In this document: positions 46,394 through 56,904 of the stretch, piece by piece
Layout of the letters: the number at the start of each line of letters is the position of its first letter
How positions within the stretch are numbered: the stretch's first letter is position 1
Assembly (NCBI GenBank): GCA_963556695.1
Contig: CAUWAG010000018.1
Location: forward strand, 868,001 to 932,000
DNA: 64,000 nucleotides
Reading direction: 5' to 3'
DNA from: Anthostomella pinea
Lineage: Eukaryota; Ascomycota; Sordariomycetes; Xylariales; Xylariaceae
Notes under the pieces: generated by a model
Told to the model about the DNA's origin: nothing
Database searches by the model: none
Seen by the model: the letters and a program-made list of their open reading frames with translations, nothing else
Made by a program: the position numbers and the translations under genes

Positions 46394-47450
46394 TTAGAAA
46401 CCCTCATGCACATACTCGACTGGCTCGACGTGCTTAACCGCCGCTCCTTCGGGCCGGATGATAAGCCCCTTTGGCGCGGACGTCATCGCAGTGCGCTGGT
46501 GGATCCAATCCATGATGCTGTCGTAGTTCCTGCACTGGCGGCTGACGCTGAAGTCAGGCCAAGGTGTGTCAACGTGAGCTACCCAGTCGTACGTGATGAT
46601 ATGTAAATCGGCTGAGCACATGATGACTTGGCGAAGCATCTCGATACAGTGGTCTGCCGTCCCTGTCAGTGGTTGCTACCTACCCATATGTAGCGCCACT
46701 CACCCATGTGCGTCCTCAGCTTGTCAGGGTCGGAGAAGGGCGCTGATTTGTCGGCGTAGTACTCCCTGTACGAGAACTTTCGCAGCATGTCCTGGGCAGT
46801 GGGTCAGCTGCCACCTATGGATGGATATGTATCCGGGAGACTTACCACGCAGTGCATCTGGTGAGTAGCTTCCAACGAGGCCATGTAGCCACCACCGGAT
46901 TCTGGAGGCAACATGACGCTAGTATTGTGCAGCTTGTTAAGCCTCTCCATCTGCTCTCTGGTGATGGAGAAGACGCCAGCTGGATCGAGAAGTCAGCTAA
47001 GAACGTCTCTGTGCTGGGATATGCACATGCCATGGGTGATATTCTCCCACGCAGCATCAACGTCGGCATTAGGTTGCCCACGCCATGGCGACGGCTGCGC
47101 GAATTCCCCATAGTATTGCCACGAGTGCCGCAGGCCAACGGACTCGACGGCCTTGCCTTTTGAAACGTCAGCAGTGTTCAAGCAGTAGACACGCTCCACA
47201 TACTGTATTCTTGAGTGTATCCTGGCTCGTCAAAACCGGCAGGCCCCAAGCTCCGATGGTAATTGGCAGCAGCCGCCACGAACAAAGAAGCTGAGATCAG
47301 GAAGGAAATCACGTGAAGGATCCAGGGCCACACTCGACGGCGAGGTCCAGTCTGATATGACGAACGCGGGAGGAAGGTACCGGACTCGCTGTCCGAGTCT
47401 CTCGACTCCGAGTCCCCAACTAAGGAGTATTTAGATTCAGAAGCCGCCAT
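46394..47450 (-). CDS. UstYa-family (DUF3328) oxidase, RiPP cluster copy 1
   Basis: Five exons (47204-47450, 47031-47156, 46846-46979, 46704-46791, 46394-46653) give 284 aa, all in phase. After a Ser/Asp-rich N-terminus comes one membrane helix (WPWILHVISFLISASLFVAA). Next is YSKAVES, then SPWRGQPNADVDAAWENI, then the two family hallmark motifs: EATHQMHC and, split by an intron, HMDHCIEMLRQ. It continues MCSADLHIITYDW and ends near VEPVEYVHEGF. UstYa proteins carry out oxidative cyclisation of ribosomal peptides (ustiloxin, phomopsin and asperipin pathways) and act in the secretory system. Intron 2 needs a GC-AG donor (GCATGT). Transcribed away from the precursor gene at 48223. Confidence 0.88.
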
Positions 47451-48222
47451 GCTGCCAACAAGTGCAGGTAAGAGATGGAGTGTTGGGTATGAGGATGGAG
47501 GGTAGTAGAGTGAAAGGGAGCGGGACTATGAGCACAGGCTCATTAATACCATACACGTAGGGGGGCACACTTGGTCTGGATTTGACCCATGCCAGCAAAT
47601 ACATACGGAGTCTGGACCACGTCACTACCATCCGGGCTGAATATGTCCGTCTTATCACATGGATTCCATGAAGGGACATAAGATCTGCATCTCGTCCTTA
47701 CTAGGTAAAGCCAACTCTGCGAGCACAATGTCGAGGGGTGGTGATCTTGCCTGGAACAAGTACCGGACAAGGTTCCAGGCATGATAACCACCCCGGAATA
47801 TTGCACTGTGACAAATCCACATGCAGCCGTAGGCGCATACAGGTGCCTGCCTGGGTCTTTATCAGCAACGAGAAGAAGACTGCATGTCGATGTACACAGA
47901 AGTGGCAAGTGCGAGCTCTTAGACGGGGCCAGATGTGACAGAACCCCTGGATCTTGCATCCGACTGACGATGGTAGTCATGCAGCACGAGGGAGCACATC
48001 ACCTAGTGTTGACCAGGTCCGGAAGAAACCCGGGAGGAGCAGGCAATTGGACCGAAGCTGCCTGACGAGTATAAAGTATACCATAATCCGTCACTGATGA
48101 GAGTCCCGCGGACACACAACACCAACGTCTCAAGTTCATCACGCTTCAGCCAACCAAGAAGGACCGCAGCACCTCGTCCCCATCATCACCAATCATCAAG
48201 GCAACTTCAGTTCATCTTCATC
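47451..48222. promoter_or_regulatory. divergent intergenic region of the RiPP locus
   Basis: 772 bp between the first UstYa start codon and the precursor start codon, holding both promoters. It contains the large inverted repeat at 47735-47794 and a TATAAAG-like box at about 48071 some 150 bp before the precursor ATG. Confidence 0.55.
47735..47794. repeat. large imperfect palindrome, 23-bp arms, 14-bp loop
   Basis: The left arm 47735-47757 (starts GGGGTGGTGATC, ends TGCCTGGAAC) pairs with the right arm 47772-47794 (starts GTTCCAGGCA, ends GATAACCACCCC) with two mismatches. It sits between the divergent UstYa and RiPP precursor genes. Confidence 0.75.
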
Positions 48223-48808
48223 ATGCATTTCCACCTCACGACTACTGCCGTTGTGGCCATCTTGAGTGCTTTGGCCTCAGCTGCACCTACCCGTCAGTAC
48301 CCCTATGCTGTTCCAAGAGTCATCGTGTAGACCCAAACTGACGAGCTTAGCAGCTGACCGCAGGGGAGTTGACCATCTCCACAAGCGTGATGAGGAGCCA
48401 GTGGATGTTATGGTCAATACCCAGTACAAGCGTGATGAGGATGAGGAGCCAGTGGATGTCATGGTCAACACCCAGTACAAGCGTGATGAGGAGCCAGTGG
48501 ATGTCATGGTCAATACCCAGTACAAGCGTGATGAGGATGAGGAGCCAGTGGATGTCATGGTCAATACCCAGTACAAGCGTGAGGATGAGGAGCCAGTGGA
48601 TGTCATGGTCAACTCCCAGTACAAGCGTGATGAGGAGGAAGTGGATGTCATGGTCAACTCCCAGTACAAGCGTGATGAGGAGGAAGTGGATGTGATGGTC
48701 AACTCCCAGTACAAGCGTGATGAGGAGGAAGTGGATGTGATGGTCAACTCCCAGTACAAGCGTGATGCTCAGGAGGAAGTGGACGCGCTGATCAATCTTT
48801 TCTACTAG
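48223..48808 (+). CDS. ustiloxin-type RiPP precursor with eight Kex2-bounded repeats plus a ninth
   Basis: Exons 48223-48292 and 48354-48808 (GTCAGT / AGCAG, phase 1) encode 174 aa. Residues 1-20 are a signal peptide (MHFHLTTTAVVAILSALASA). A short leader ends in HLHKR, then the repeat array fills 48389-48808. Eight units each consist of an acidic spacer (DEEP, DEDEEP or DEEE), VDVMVN, T or S, QY, and KR; the ninth (EEVDALINLFY) is diverged and ends the protein without KR. Signal peptide, KR after every core and acidic spacers are the hallmarks of dikaritin precursors (UstA type), cut by Kex2-like protease and cyclised by UstYa oxidases; both neighbours are UstYa genes. Which residues form the core is unknown; the only Tyr of each unit is directly before KR. 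Confidence 0.92.
48389..48808 (+). repeat. coding tandem repeat array of the RiPP precursor
   Basis: Nine units of 15, 17, 15, 17, 16, 15, 15, 15 and 14 codons. The first four carry NTQY and the next four NSQY. Units 1-4 and 6-8 are almost identical in DNA, pointing to recent duplication or gene-conversion homogenisation. The last unit is divergent. Confidence 0.95.
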
Positions 48809-50165
48809 GAAGACTGGGTTTGGTCTTCCCTTCGACTGAGGGCAGAGGTCATCACACTGCTTTGGACGTCCAGGGGGCTGGGGCTGGGGGGTTTGCTGAT
48901 ATGGACTCGGTCGAGGGCATTTTTCTTCGACTTGGCTGGGCCGTCTTGAGCTTCTAGAAAATCTAACTTGCGTCACTCGTTCATATTCTGACTTTGTTCT
49001 TGCGGATTGCTACGTGTGTGCTGGTCCTGACGCACTACGTCGGTTTCGAAACCAATCAAAGAAAGAAGTTGGCTGTCGTTCTGCAGTAACCCTAGCAAGC
49101 TGTCAACGTCTGGCCTCTGACTTTCATGCTGAACACGGCCCCAATCACATATTGGGCATCGACCGGCGTAGAGGAGCATATCCTGTTCATGCCGTGATCC
49201 CCTCTTTCCGCCACATCGACAGGTCTAGAACATGACCAGAGGAGATTCGCTAAACGCTTGTTAGATATACACTGGCGATGGCAAATGCATACTACCCTCG
49301 TGACTATTCTGACTGGGCCACGTCTCGCGAATCTTCTTCCTAGACAGGTCATCCGTGGAGGTCCATCGCCAAGCAGGTAATCGGTTCGCTGAGCGTAAAG
49401 ATCATGCATGCAGCTTGGACACTCGTCATCGACCACTCGTCATTCCATGGTGGTATAACGGGAAAGCATGCTCGGACCGAGCCGCGGTATTGTGGGGAAG
49501 CGTTCCCGGAGAGCGAGACTCCAGACGGGTCACGACCCCGGAATGCAGGTAATGACGAAGTAGCTAACCTTCAAACATTCGAGAAGACCAATATTACGGT
49601 GATGCAGATCTCAGGAGCTCGGTATACAAGAGTTATAGGTCGGTTGCCCGGAGCTAATGCAAGACGCATGTAAGCCTCAATGTTACATACCGCGTAGTCA
49701 GCTTCACCCCTGCAACGGATAACGTTAAGCCGTTCGGTCAGCGAACCACATGCACCTGCATTCTGTGGCTCTCTCCTCGTCCGGTTTAGGAAACGTTCGA
49801 TGAGTAAACAGGGAAATCGATGCTGTGTGATGGACAGACATCGACACTTTTGAGACGCATACATGGGCATCACATAGCCTACTGCGGGTAGCCCAGTGGC
49901 AAAAACACCAATAGCATCTACTGGATAAGCTTCATCACGCCGACGATCGGTGCAAATGGTCCGGATCGTGCTGGCAATAACATGGCCTGGTGACAATGCT
50001 TCTTAGATCGCCCAGTCTATCCATGCGGGCGAAGGAGGATAGATTTCTTCCGTATGCGTGCAAGATCCCCAAGCATCACTCAGCACCTAGACCTGCACAC
50101 TTGTCTCTCAGGTCAGAAACTGGCCTGGACATGTATCTGTTCTTCGTCATCGTCGGAATCCCATA
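48809..50165. other. intergenic within the RiPP locus, no gene called
   Basis: Minus-strand frames of 114 codons (49092-49436) and 141 codons (49571-49996) show no recognised domain and no family motifs. They may be chance frames or remains of a decayed gene. The right end is the promoter of the second UstYa gene. Confidence 0.45.
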
Positions 50166-51325
50166 ATGCCTAGTTCACCGGACCATCACCACTCCCGCCA
50201 GATACGGCCCCCTACTACGGAGGCCAACTGTGATGATTCTGTCTCTCCTTCGCCCTTGGAGCGGTGCAGGAACTCGGAGTTCAGCTCAACTACTACTCTG
50301 ACCGCGAAGCCATTCTCTACAATCAAGGGACATCGAGACATGGTCGACCCGGAACGTTTCTCAGTACAACGCCCCCAGCGTCGCCGAGCGCTACCACTTT
50401 GTACATGGAGCACAGTTGCAGTGCTGTGGCTCTCCTCTATCGTACTCACGGCGTGGCTCTTTGGCCATTGTGAGACACGACCTAGGCATTCGTACGAGAC
50501 GGGCTTCGACACAGACTTAAGTGAGAACATCGGCCTCACTATGAGGCCTTCTGAAGACTTGAACCACGCTGACATGAACTCAAAGACCCCCTGAGGCCTG
50601 CCATCGAACTCAAGAAAGTGCGGTTTACGGGCGGTCTCAAGTTCCACGAGAACGGCACGACCTATCGCTACCTCGAGCCGGGCGCTACGCAGTATGTCGG
50701 CGAGCCGAGCGAGGAATTGGACCGGGCCTGGAGGCTGCTAATTCAAGGTGAGTATTCTTAGCAGCCAACTATCAGGCTGCCAAGGATACCAAGTTGACCA
50801 TTCTCTTTTCTTCGGCTAGGTCAGGGCGTCGATCTCCTCGGCGACGAAGCGGAGGGGTTGGAAGGAAAAACGTACCAGAAACCAGAAGGTTGGTGGCTAA
50901 CGGGTGCGGATGTGTTCCATCAGTTGCACTGCGTGGTGAGTATTGTCTAGCAGACCTTTTCAGTCGAGGTTCAGGTTGGAACGGACTTTACTCGCTAACT
51001 CACTGTCAGAATATGGTCCGCGAGGCTCTTCGCCCAGACTACTACACGCCACCTAATCCCGAGCCGATACATACCATGCACATAGGTAAGCACTTAGCAA
51101 TATCTTTACCCAGACAGACAGCCGACCATGAGTCTAGACCATTGTATCGACTATCTCCGCCAGGGTGTGATGTGCAGCGTGGACTTGACCATGATTCCCA
51201 TAGGGTGGTCCGACACCAGGAATCGGATACTCCAGAATACGGAGGTGGTCCATACGTGTCGGGATTTCGACAAGGTTCACGAGTGGTCTCTCGCGAGAGA
51301 TGCTGGGGCGCATCCTCTTCCGTGA
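50166..51325 (+). CDS. UstYa-family (DUF3328) oxidase, RiPP cluster copy 2
   Basis: Five exons (50166-50520, 50586-50747, 50820-50935, 51010-51085, 51138-51325) give 298 aa; every junction keeps phase. A basic, disordered N-terminus leads to one membrane helix (WSTVAVLWLSSIVLTAWLFG). It is followed by the family block VRFTGGLKFHENGT, YVGEPSEELDRAW, the motif VFHQLHCV, and HIDHCIDYLRQGVMCSVDLT assembled over the fourth intron. The two HxxHC motifs expected of UstYa proteins are intact. Together with copy 1 it would supply the oxidative cyclisation of the precursor peptides; asperipin-type and ustiloxin-type pathways also use one or two UstYa proteins. Same orientation as the precursor gene. 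Confidence 0.88.
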
Positions 51326-51519
51326 TGGTGTGCGATTCGATTCGGATCCGTTAGTAGACAGGACTAGGTAGCTGCTGGTAGAGAGGCTGGATGGGTACTT
51401 GAGATTTTGATAGATGCCAATCAAGTTACAGCCACTCCTCAAAGGTCTCTGTCTGCGCATCTCGTGAAGAAATCTGCAGGCATGCATACCAAGTACCTTG
51501 TGTGTTTGTGGTGTCTGGA

Positions 51520-52149
51520 ATAAGCGCGGTGGTGTAAGCTCGATGGGACTCTCCACGCACGCTTCCAGTAAACCCATACTTGGGCCGTTGACGGCTCAGC
51601 AAGGAGGCCAAGGCTGGCCCCATGCTCCAAGTCTTCGGTTTGCGGAATTATCCTCTTCAATTCGACCAGATGGAGGAGATGGAGCTGGACGTCGGCGAAT
51701 ACACGACATGGATGGAACTTGCTTTCATGCACTGGTCCGCGCGAATCGACGCGGCAGATGTCGAGTTCGTCCTCGCACCGCCGAGAGACTCCGAGCCTGT
51801 TACAAGGCGACGCAAATCGCCTGTGCTGGGAGACCACTGCCTCTGGATCCTCGACTTCGACTGCTGCAAGGTCATGACGATGGACGAGAACGGCATCCAG
51901 CGAGCGGCGGAAACGTGCTGGAGCAACGATCCGTTCTACCTACGGCCAGCCCACGGGGACGAACGCGATATCGATCTGTGGCGGCATTTCAGGGGCGCGT
52001 TCCTGGAGGCAAGCGCTAGGATCATCATCGCGTCCGAGGATGGTGGCCAGTCTCGAAGTTATTTCCCGGAGAGACTCGTGGGATTGATCGAGGATCGGGT
52101 CGCAACGTTTACGAAAACAACCAAGGCAGATGGTTTGAAAGGAGAATGA
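51520..52149 (+). pseudogene. DUF3669 protein, C-terminal fragment
   Basis: From about 51622 the frame reads MLQVFGLRNYPLQFDQMEEM, then ADVEFVLAPPR, CLWILDFDCC and ETCWSNDPFYLRP, ending KADGLKGE; this is the C-terminal half of a fungal DUF3669 protein. Upstream in the same frame, homology-like sequence (LPVNPYLGR) continues but is interrupted by TGA exactly where CGA (Arg) is expected, and then by TAA. The N-terminal half is missing. The CGA to TGA change is the kind left by C-to-T decay such as RIP. DUF3669 genes are often found in accessory and cluster-rich regions; their function is unknown. Confidence 0.65.
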
Positions 52150-52893
52150 GCATCGGTATTTCTACAATGCCTCTTAAGATCCTACCACGGCATCAAGGAG
52201 TAGAAATCCACGACGCAGCTTCGACCAAAAGCGACCTCGCACATGGAGACCTTGACCACCTGGCAATCACTCACCTACGTGGCAAGCAACCAGGTAAACT
52301 TCCTTCAACTCTTGGCGATGAATTGTTGCCACGAAATAACTAGCCCCTGGCCGGTGAGATCTCGAGGTTGGACAGTAAGCTATTCACAGACCGGCTGGGA
52401 ATGAACCGTGGAGGACCGTGTCCTCGATGGACGCCCATACTACCGGACCCTAAATGTGACGAGCACGAATTCGAAAGCACTTGTGCATAGGCACTGCCGC
52501 ATGCATTATCTACTTCTTTCACTCAGTTGCGCTGGATTTGCGTGCGCCAATACTGGCGCTTTTCTGGTGTGATACGTGAGTGATATGATGTAGAGATAAT
52601 AGGGGCCCTCTCGAACGGGAATTTGACGGAGAGTGTGAGGTGAAGAGGTGGAGTTGAAGGTTGCCGAGGAGGAACCGGTCATAGCTCTCAAGCCTACCTA
52701 GGTACCTAGGTATGTGGCCCAAGCTCCCGGTGATGGCGTTTAAGGTTTAGATAAGGAGCTCAACTGCCGATTGGCTTGGAGGGGTTGCCTGCCCAGCCGC
52801 CAAATGCCCTCCAGAGTCAGAGAGTCAACACCAAAGTCGCCCTCCATCTCACCATCTGCCCCTATCGCGCAAACAAAGACGACCCAGCGCAAG
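52150..52893. other. intergenic, no gene seen
   Basis: Boundary between the RiPP locus and the conserved gene block. Nothing recognised except the CENP-W promoter at its right end. Confidence 0.6.
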
Positions 52894-53326
52894 ATGGCTC
52901 CCGGCCAGAAGATGTACCCGCGGGCGACGGTCAAGAAGATCGTCAAGGCCCATTCCAAGTGCAATGTCAGCAAGAACGTGGATGTCATGGTAAGGATGAG
53001 CTTCGTTCCCAAGTCCCAAGTCGCGTGCATGACGCGCCTAACAGCCTGCAACCCTACACAGATCTTCCTCGACTATATGCTCTTCATGCAGACGTACGAT
53101 CAATTCCGAGTCCAACTGTCTAACCTCGAGGACTAACAATGTAGCACAGCCTGATGAAGGAGGCCGCCATCGACTCGAAACAAGCTGGTGAACGCAACAT
53201 AAGCCCCAAGAGCGTGAGTAAAGTGACCACCGTGAGCCTCTCCTGTTGCCCCCAGACAACTCGGTAGTCCAAGTCTCGGATAGCTAACATGGGATGCAGG
53301 ATGCCCTGAGTAAGTTCAAGGGATGA
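52894..53326 (+). CDS. CENP-W-like histone-fold kinetochore protein
   Basis: Four small exons (52894-52989, 53062-53093, 53150-53231, 53300-53326) join to 78 aa. The product starts MAPGQKMYPRATVKKIVKAH, continues SKNVDVM, then IFLDYMLFMQTLMKEA and AGERNISPKSVSKVT, and ends DALSKFKG. This is a minimal histone fold: three helices with the basic N-terminal helix and the LxFxxLL-type central helix of CENP-W (yeast Wip1, fission yeast Cenp-W). CENP-W pairs with CENP-T in the inner kinetochore and contacts centromeric DNA. All junctions keep phase; the acceptor of exon 3 must be the second AG (CACAG) to keep frame. Because every exon is under 100 bp the gene is easy to miss. Confidence 0.82.
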
Positions 53327-54367
53327 ATCGGAGTCGAGGCCATGCGACCAAATAAAGCCCTTGCAGCCAAACATTCGAATGGCGCAATCTGCCTCCCCGA
53401 CAGCCACACCGAAGCAGATCCTCACGTCGACCGAGATTACAGTATCTCTACACTGAGACCACAATTTGTCGCGCCGGTGCATATGATATCATCGACTTGT
53501 TCTGCTCTGTGTGAGCATCAGGACTAGCTGAACAATTGGGTCGGTCGTTCACGAGGACGAGAAGGATCATGTTAGGACACCAGGCTCCTAGTTGACGGTC
53601 TGCCAGATGCGATCCTACGCGGAAAACAGCTGCGCAGCTATCCAACAAGTCTCTGGTGATCTTGTAGAGGTTTAATTATCCCAATACGTGTTTGGAACAG
53701 CCCGTCGACGTCGAGGAGGCGGTTCAAGGTAAAGGCTGGTAGCTATAAAGACACGAGTGCATCTCCGAGCCCATCTGGGAGACGATGAAGTAGTGTAGCA
53801 ATGAACCAACCTTCGGCGAAACCATTGAATGTCTTGCAACTAGATGTAAAAAGTAACTCGCATTGAACGGTAATATGGACTTGTTTAGATTCGCTGCATT
53901 TCTTTGGCGGTGGTTGGAAGGGAGGGAGCACTGAGAGTCTGTGAGTGGTGCAGGGGTCCGCCAACCTTGAAGTTGCAACCCCAGAACCCCCAAATGGCAA
54001 AAAGTGCAGGGAAGGAAAAATTCCGATCTCGTCGCTGCAAAACACACACACCTGCACACACACACGCGCACCTCACAACCCAACCCTCCATCACAGTCTC
54101 AATCCACCTGCATTTCACCTACAAACCCAAGTTGCAACTCTCCGTCCATCTCCCACCAACTTTTAAACGTTTACCCGATATTCCTAGTACCCTCTCCCGC
54201 ACGATTCACATCTTCTGCAGCAAGACTCCGTCCTCTCGTGCGCCCACCTCCAGCCTTGCACCATCGTCGCCGTCGCTCTTGAGTGGTGTGAATAAGCTAC
54301 CTACCTACTCAAGTACCTCAGCTACCTACGCCGCACCGAGCAGACGACCAACTCCTCAAGGTTCACC
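53327..54367. other. intergenic, no gene seen
   Basis: Includes a CA-rich microsatellite at about 54042-54070 and a pyrimidine-rich stretch before the YAG7-like start, typical of a highly expressed fungal promoter/5' UTR. No coding region supported. Confidence 0.6.
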
Positions 54368-56028
54368 ATGCCTTCTTCTACCGTTCAGAACCCTCCCGTC
54401 CAGACCGAGTCCAAGTCTGCCATGAAGAAGAAGGCCAAGGCTGTGCGCGTCGAGTGTCCTGCCCCCTCCGCCTCGCCTGCCCCCGAGAAGCCTGCCTCCC
54501 AAGATGGCCAGGATGACAACTCCGAAAGCCCCTACGTTCGCGATTTGGCAAAGTCAGTCCTGCGCCTCCCAGAAAACACCCCACTGAGCTTCCCTGCTGA
54601 CCATTTCTGCCAGGAACATCCGCAACGTGAACAAGAAGATCGTCAGTCATACCTCCCCTCCCCTCCCCTTCGTAAAACTTTGGACTTCGCGGCTAACCAA
54701 TCACCTGCAGGCCAACGCTTCCAAGACCGACTCCATTGTCGAAGAGCACAAGGGCAAATCGCTTGACGAGCTCGTCGACGCCAAAATCATCAATGTCGAC
54801 CAGCGGACTCAACGACTCAAGAAGCCCCAACTCGAGGCCCAGCTTGCCCAGTACGAGGAGCAGCTAGCTCAATACAAGAAAGTGGACGATGAATACCGCA
54901 ACCGCGCCGCCGCCGACAAGGCTGCCCTCGAGAAGTCTTTGACAGAGAAGCTGGAGAAGGAGAAGGAAGAGGCCATTAGCGAGGTCAAGGAGAAGGCTGC
55001 AGCGGACCTGAAAAAGACCCAGCATGACAGCCTGCTGATCCTGTCTCAATTCCTTCGCCTAGCTGCTGCTCGACGAACCGAAGACGCCGATGCCGGTCTG
55101 GACGAGAACTTGGCTCTGGAAGGAGTTCTGCTGCATGTCTATTCCGGAGACGAGGATGCTGTCTCGACCATGATGAAGCTCATTGACGGATCGGACGAAA
55201 AGGCGCGAAGCGTCGGCGATGATGAGCTTGAGACTACTTGTACGTGGTTACCTTTTGCTTTGCAGTCCTAAGCTACAACTAACTCGATTGCAGTCGCCCA
55301 GGTGAAAGCCGCCTCAATCGCCCACATCAACGCCACTGAAGCAGCTTCCGAGGCCACCGAGGCACCCGAACCCGATGCGACTTCTGATGCTGTGGAAACG
55401 GACCCGACTGTCGCTCATGCCGGATTGACCGAGATCGATGCTACTGGTGCCACTCCTACCGCGACGAACGGCCACAACGAGTCAACAGCCCAGTCTGGTG
55501 CTCCTGCGAATGCCGATGTTAGCGATGGCGCCGCCAATGCTGCTGCTGAGTCCCAGTGGGACACTAACAATGACCTGAGTGCCTCGATAACTCAAGAGGA
55601 TTGGGTTGAGGTTCCTCGTGACCCCGCCGAAACCGATACAGGCTTGACAGCGACCCCCGCCGCTGCTAGCAATACTCAGTCTTGGGCGGATGACCAGCCC
55701 GATAGTACCCCTGAGGTAAGCAGCCCCCCCCTTGAATATGCTCAATTCATCCTTTTACGAAACTAATCTCTAATAGCCGCAGCAGTCTTCCGCCCCCACC
55801 GAAGCGAACGATGGATTCCAGTCGGTCCAGCGCAAAGGACCTCGCGGTCATGACCGAGAAGGTAGTGGAAATTTTAGAGGACGAGGTTTCCACCGTGGTG
55901 GTAGTCGAGGTGGATTTGGTGAGGGTCGGGGTGGACGTGGACGCGGTCGTGGCCAGGGTGGTCGAGGCCGCGGCGGCCCTGGCGGCTTTGGCGGCCCGAA
56001 GAAGGAACCAGCAGCAAACCAGTCGTAA
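54368..56028 (+). CDS. YAG7-like coiled-coil protein with RGG C-terminus
   Basis: Five exons (54368-54552, 54614-54641, 54711-55239, 55294-55715, 55777-56028) encode 471 aa with consistent phases. The N-terminus MPSSTVQNPPVQTESKSAMK with a Lys/Ala-rich stretch, then NIRNVNKKI, NASKTDSIVEEHKGKSLDEL and a long charged coiled coil (LEAQLAQYEEQLAQYK), match fungal proteins annotated as YAG7-like dimerisation domain proteins. An acidic, Ala/Thr-rich linker with TQEDWVEVPR follows. The last exon encodes an RGG box (FRGRGFHRGGSRGGFGEG...), usually an RNA-binding and arginine-methylation substrate region. A role in RNA or ribosome biology is inferred only from the RGG tail. Confidence 0.8.
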
Positions 56029-56904
56029 GGGAATGGATGCTTGGGAGGCCACAGACTGAGGAACAGTACAGGGAGCCAACCTAAGCATAGGACCCGTCCA
56101 TTTGCTGGCATCTCTGGGTGATGTCTAAAGCGCCCACGTTCTGGTGCTGACCACATCCTCAGCGTACCTGCATGTCGATCCCTCGTCGTGGCTGTATACT
56201 AAACAACTAATGAGGCACCAATACCACGACCTCGTCATCGATAATGAGCAATGGAATGGGAAAAGCCTTGGTGTGTGATGATATGCATTGGACCAGCCTT
56301 GATTTTCTGGAGTAAGAGGACGGACGGACGGATGGACACGCACAGTGGCGCCAGCTCGTCTTGTGCATCATGTCTCTCGCATTGCGAAGAGGGGATTCGG
56401 TTCTGTCTGTACAAACACAATGTCTGATAGCATTCCCGTGTTGACAAGCAATGACAAAAGCACCGGGCATCAAGTCCATATGCAGACCATGTGCCTTCAA
56501 TCAGAGGAAGATGTGATATATTTCGTTCCGTGATTGAGCAAGTACCTTACCTACAAATTCATCCATCATGATAGGCAGCGCGCGAACATAGCCGGAGCAT
56601 GACTTGCCATCCATCCATTTATGCTTAGGATGGATAGGGGATGGATGTCATGTCACTCTGATCTAGCTGAAATGATGCAAATGCTATGTACCTAGGTTTG
56701 GATATAAACATAACATTACGGCCTGAATGTAGGTAGATAGCAATCTAACTACTTGTTGGTATACCTAGAAGCCTGTCTGTCCCAAGGTCTTCCTTCCACC
56801 GCTGACTCCAGCTTCCCAATAAAAAGTCGCATCAAGCACCTGGCCCCTGAGCGCCGTGAACCCCTGACTCCTCTCCGAACAAGCCCACCGTCCATCATCC
56901 ATCA
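56029..56904. other. intergenic between convergent genes, no gene seen
   Basis: 3' flanks of the YAG7-like and POF1-like genes. A (GGAC)n run lies near 56320. Nothing else recognised. Confidence 0.6.

Noticed and set aside
48389..48808. Regular 45-51 bp direct repeats resembling a CRISPR array
   Set aside because: Repeats are in frame, code for KR-bounded peptide units and lie in a spliced eukaryotic gene.
49092..49996. Two minus-strand frames inside the RiPP locus that could be a third cluster gene
   Set aside because: No membrane helix, HxxHC, P450 or tyrosinase motif; composition looks random.
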